Shown piece after piece: positions 7,501 to 9,005 of a DNA stretch of 9,005 nt (position 1 is the first letter of the stretch; every line of letters starts with the position of its first letter). This DNA is from Deltaproteobacteria bacterium (GTDB taxonomy: Bacteria; Desulfobacterota; Syntrophia; Syntrophales; Smithellaceae). Below the pieces are notes generated by a model. The model saw only the letters and a list, made by a program, of their open reading frames with translations, did no database searches and was not told the origin of the DNA. The DNA lies in assembly GCA_019136325.1 (NCBI GenBank), contig JAGVUJ010000036.1:1-9005 (forward strand), given 5' to 3'. Position numbers and translations under genes: made by a program.

Positions 7501-7979
7501 TCCCGGGTCACGGCGATGATCGTCAGGCGGCCTTCGAATTGAATGATGCGGGACGTGTTTTCCGTTTCCTTCACTTTCCCGTCCCGGCACAAAAGTTTTG
7601 AGTAAAATATCTCCGGAACCGGAACCTGCTGTTCGCGTTGCGAAAGCCTCGCGGCGAGTTGAGCAACAAAATCCGGCGGCACCAGATTGAAAACCGACAT
7701 GTCGGTCAATTCTTCAACCGAATACCCGGACATGTCCGCCAGGCGTTGATTGGCAAACGTGATGACCCGGTCCTGAATAACGCTCAAGCCGTCCGTGGAA
7801 TTTTCAATCAGGATAGAATATATTTCAGGATGTGTTTCGTGTTTTTTACCCGATTTTTTAACGGCGCCGGCCGGTTTCTGCGATTTACTGTTATGACCAG
7901 CCTTACTCTTTTTGCCGCTTTTATTTTCCATTTTTCCCCTGATGCGACGTCGCCTGCGCAGTCGAAAACATTTTTTCAT
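4554..7979 (-). CDS. Multi-PAS sensor HD-GYP c-di-GMP phosphodiesterase
   Basis: A 1141-residue protein predicted to sense signals through tandem PAS domains and hydrolyse cyclic di-GMP through an RpfG-type HD-GYP domain. Seven PAS/PAC units are read at about 51-165, 172-292, 300-426, 436-552, 558-680, 685-814 and 819-938. Most end in a DITERK-like PAC motif followed by a short coiled linker leading into SEEKYR of the next unit. The HD-GYP domain (about 955-1135) has H975, H1007-D1008 (HDIGK, with K1011), H1035, H1060-H1061 (HHERVDGSGYP, 1060-1070) and D1089, so the metal-binding set and the GYP motif look intact. No membrane segment, signal peptide, receiver, GGDEF or histidine kinase domain is seen, so it should be a soluble cytoplasmic one-component sensor. 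The first 50 residues are rich in Lys/Arg. The ATG at 7931 (codon 17) follows AGGGGA and may be the true start, because the ATG at 7979 has a weak ribosome site. Ligands are unknown; no haem or flavin signature was identified. Confidence 0.93.
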   Translation of the reverse strand: MKKCFRLRRRRRIRGKMENKSGKKSKAGHNSKSQKPAGAVKKSGKKHETHPEIYSILIENSTDGLSVIQDRVITFANQRLADMSGYSVEELTDMSVFNLVPPDFVAQLAARLSQREQQVPVPEIFYSKLLCRDGKVKETENTSRIIQFEGRLTIIAVTRDITERKKIENKILNSEKFFKEVTENSSDIIIITDEKGIIKYCSPSLERFAGYKPDEVVGTDAFGYMHPEDMKRAVEEYAEAITKNDSLLPPNSFRIIHKDGSIRYFSGTGKMLLDNPDVRGVVMNVHDVTEHRRAENCLQESEDRYRLLAENLTDVIFTIDMNFNYTYASPSVYNLVGYTADEMMALKVDNLVDADTLNWFVEMFAEEMEIEKRPDRDLKRSRVLEYQHLRKDGSRVWVENKITFLRDQDNITLGIIGTVRDITERKRAEEQVRKEIDFTRSVLDSLTMPFFMFDATHMHFFRWNKTFAAVSGYSDDEIVRLRPSDLIPQNQREVLLRRLEEFKLTEHISFEMPVLSKNGNITPYLLSGNLLHYEGKPYVVGMGIDITKRKKTEDSLRQSEEKYRTLLENMEEGYFEIDLVGNFTFFNDTTCLHLGYSREELMGMNNHQYMDEQTAEKLSHIFKKIYETDPPVTNLEWQIIRKDGSTRQIEGSISLLKDISGLPKGFRGIARDITGRKQSEELLRQSEEKYRLLADNMKEYVWLMDLDLKINYISPSVEKLMHYTLDDFQKLPLDKILTAASFEAAMDFFAAEMPKAIKAPPDYLLERSLELEFCCKDGRAVWGECNFSFIRDERGKPLSILGVSRNINERKQMEDALRKSEENFRRSLDDSPLGVRISTMEGKTLYANRAILDMYGYDKIEELENTPLQERYTPESYAEFKERKRKRLQGEFGPSEYEISIVRKDGEIRHLHVFRKEIFWNGQRQSQVIYEDITLRRRAEDRLNETLESLRQSIKITIQVLGTASEAKDPYMAGHQRRVADLARAIATEMKLPHEKIEAIRMASAIHDIGKISVPAEILCKPAILNDLEFSLVKNHPRYSYDIIKEVESPWPLADIVHQHHERVDGSGYPLGLRNGEILIESRILAVADVVEAMISYRPYRPALALNIALAEIESNAGILYDRDVVEACLRLFREKNYRIA

Positions 7980-8008
7980 TCTTGCCGGATGATTGTTCGT
8001 AATGAGTA

Positions 8009-8037
8009 AAGCTAAAGGAAGAGATTCAATAAGTCAA
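8009..8037 (-). promoter_or_regulatory. Weak candidate promoter for the PAS/HD-GYP gene
   Basis: On the minus strand TTGACT (8037-8032, five of six -35 bases) stands 17 nt from TAGCTT (8014-8009), which is a poor -10. Its position fits, lying after the possible carB terminator and 30 nt or more before the ATG at 7979. The -10 is weak enough that an activator or another sigma factor would be needed, or the match is chance. Confidence 0.25.
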
Positions 8038-8054
8038 TGTAAATGTAAATGTAA
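8037..8054. repeat. Three tandem ATGTAA hexamers
   Basis: ATGTAA occurs three times head to tail (8037-8042, 8043-8048, 8049-8054) in the AT-rich gap between carB and the PAS/HD-GYP gene, overlapping the edge of the candidate -35 box. The copies are exact. It may be a simple slippage repeat or a set of spaced contacts for a regulator; the sequence alone does not decide. Confidence 0.6.
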
Positions 8055-8072
8055 AAAACAGACTGTCAGTCT
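8053..8072 (-). terminator. Short hairpin with T tract downstream of carB
   Basis: On the minus strand AGACT-GAC-AGTCT forms a 5-bp stem with a 3-nt loop, followed after one G by six T residues. It lies about 105 nt after the carB stop. The layout is that of an intrinsic terminator, but the stem is short and has only two G-C pairs, so it would be weak. The same bases form an almost perfect palindrome (AGACTG-T-CAGTCT, 8060-8072), so an operator is an alternative reading. Confidence 0.35.
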
Positions 8073-8176
8073 CTCATTAAAAAAACCGCCCCGAACTTTT
8101 TCCCGATAAAAAAATTTTATGCAAATGCTTCTCATCAGCTGCAGAACAATAAAAACTTTCTGGAAATCAAACTGAT

Positions 8177-9005
8177 TTATTTAATTTCCGCATGGTAACT
8201 CTGCAGGGACTTGGCCCGGCCGTGCCCCTGTTTGAGAGCTGCGATTCCTTTTACCGCCGCAACCGCCGCGGCGATGGTGGTAATGTAGGGGACTTTATAT
8301 TTTATCGCCGCTTTGCGGATATAGGAATCGTCATATTTACTCAGGCGGCCGGCCGGCGTGTTAATCACCAGTTGAATTTCACCGTTTTTAATAGCGTCAA
8401 CAATATTGGGCCTGCCCTCGTGCATTTTGAGAATTTTCTCGGCGCTTATTCCGTTTTCGTTCAAGAACTTATGTGTTCCTTCGGAGGCTATTATTTTAAA
8501 GCCGATCTTCTTGAAGGCGCGCGCCGCTTCCAGCACACCGCCCTTGTCTTTTTCCTCCACCGTGATCAGAACGGTTCCTTCCGAGGGAAGGCTCTGCTGC
8601 GTCGCTTCCTGTGCCTTGTAGTAAGCCAGGCCGAAAGAATCGGCCAGCCCCAGGACTTCTCCGGTTGAGCGCATTTCCGGCCCCAGAACCGGATCAACTT
8701 CGGGATACATATTGAAGGGAAACACGGCTTCCTTCACGCCGAAATGACCGAAAGCCTTATTCTTCAAATTCAGATCTTTGAGCTTCCTGCCCAGCATGAT
8801 TTGCGTGGCCAGACGCGCCATGGAAATATTGCAGACCTTGGAAACCAGCGGCACCGTGCGGGACGCCCGGGGATTGGCTTCCAGAATGTAGACCACATCA
8901 CTGGCGATAGCATACTGAATATTCATTAATCCGATGACGCCGAATTCCACGGCAATTTTCTTGGTGTACTCATTGATGGTGTCAAGATGGCGCAAGGGAA
9001 TGCTG
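8177..9005 (-). CDS. carB: Carbamoyl-phosphate synthase large subunit, N-terminal part outside window
   Basis: This is the C-terminal quarter of CarB, the cytoplasmic ATP-grasp subunit that makes carbamoyl phosphate from bicarbonate, ammonia (passed from CarA) and two ATP for pyrimidine and arginine synthesis. About 276 residues are visible against a usual total near 1070; the frame stays open to the window edge (SIPLRHLDTI). The CarB signature LEANPRASRTVPLVSK marks the end of the second ATP-grasp domain. It is followed by the region with DPVLGPEMRSTGEVLG. A methylglyoxal-synthase-like allosteric domain starts at about GTVLITVEEKDKGG and includes EGTHKFL, HEGRPNIVDAIKNGEIQLVINTP and the final PYITTIAAAVAAVKG. 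In the family this domain binds effectors such as UMP and ornithine. The C-terminus is complete. The PAS/HD-GYP gene downstream on the same strand has no functional link that can be seen. Confidence 0.96.
   Translation of the reverse strand, partial: SIPLRHLDTINEYTKKIAVEFGVIGLMNIQYAIASDVVYILEANPRASRTVPLVSKVCNISMARLATQIMLGRKLKDLNLKNKAFGHFGVKEAVFPFNMYPEVDPVLGPEMRSTGEVLGLADSFGLAYYKAQEATQQSLPSEGTVLITVEEKDKGGVLEAARAFKKIGFKIIASEGTHKFLNENGISAEKILKMHEGRPNIVDAIKNGEIQLVINTPAGRLSKYDDSYIRKAAIKYKVPYITTIAAAVAAVKGIAALKQGHGRAKSLQSYHAEIK

Noticed and set aside
6816..7601. Plus-strand open frame (261 codons) inside the PAS region
   Set aside because: It is opposite well-conserved PAS units 1-3, and its product is rich in Phe, His, Ile and Arg with no recognisable domain. 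Repeated PAS motifs on the other strand keep this frame open.
5166..7829. DNA-level tandem repeat in the PAS array
   Set aside because: The units repeat at the protein level (SEEKYR, RKDGS, DITERK) but are too diverged in DNA to be recent tandem repeats or an assembly artefact.
8037..8072. CRISPR-like or attachment-site repeat in the carB/PAS gap
   Set aside because: The repeats are only 6 nt long, without spacers, and no cas, integrase or tRNA gene is nearby.
8073..8176. Possible riboswitch or c-di-GMP aptamer upstream of the PAS/HD-GYP gene
   Set aside because: Checked because of the c-di-GMP enzyme downstream. No GEMM-like conserved core or paired stems could be found; the G-rich run near 8089-8095 (minus strand) has no complementary partner nearby.
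8192..8668. Plus-strand open frame (158 codons) opposite carB
   Set aside because: It lies entirely within the conserved allosteric domain of carB on the other strand and shows no recognisable protein pattern.

Overview
The window looks like chromosomal housekeeping DNA from a Gram-negative, anaerobic-type bacterium, most likely of the Desulfobacterota (old Deltaproteobacteria), perhaps near Syntrophales. This placement is inference. It rests on the order holB-ricT-metG, on a RicT (YaaT/PSP1) protein beside a periplasmic DsbC-type isomerase, and on a very large soluble PAS/HD-GYP sensor of a style common in that phylum. No rRNA, tRNA, CRISPR array, insertion sequence or phage gene was seen.

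Layout: positions 1-3637 hold a plus-strand operon. It contains the 3' part of holB (DNA polymerase III delta'), ricT (a PSP1-family protein with two CGRxxCC motifs) and metG (methionyl-tRNA synthetase with a C-terminal tRNA-binding domain). Intergenic gaps are short (42 and 23 nt with the starts discussed). A small hairpin follows metG, and the operon converges there on minus-strand genes. Positions 3685-4434 (minus) encode a DsbC-like secreted disulfide isomerase with a GTG start, a strong Shine-Dalgarno and a near-consensus sigma-70 promoter. Positions 4554-7979 (minus) encode a 1141-residue protein with seven PAS domains in tandem and a C-terminal HD-GYP domain whose metal-binding residues all appear intact. 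Positions 8177-9005 (minus) hold the C-terminal part of carB (carbamoyl-phosphate synthase large subunit), cut by the window edge.

The plus-strand operon serves replication and translation, with RicT as its least understood member. The minus-strand genes look like independent units: pyrimidine/arginine precursor synthesis (carB), c-di-GMP turnover (PAS/HD-GYP) and periplasmic protein folding (dsbC). No clearly new multi-gene system is visible. The points most worth a second look are the PAS array with its apparent internal module duplication, RicT without visible RicA/RicF partners, and the small regulatory region between carB and the PAS/HD-GYP gene.
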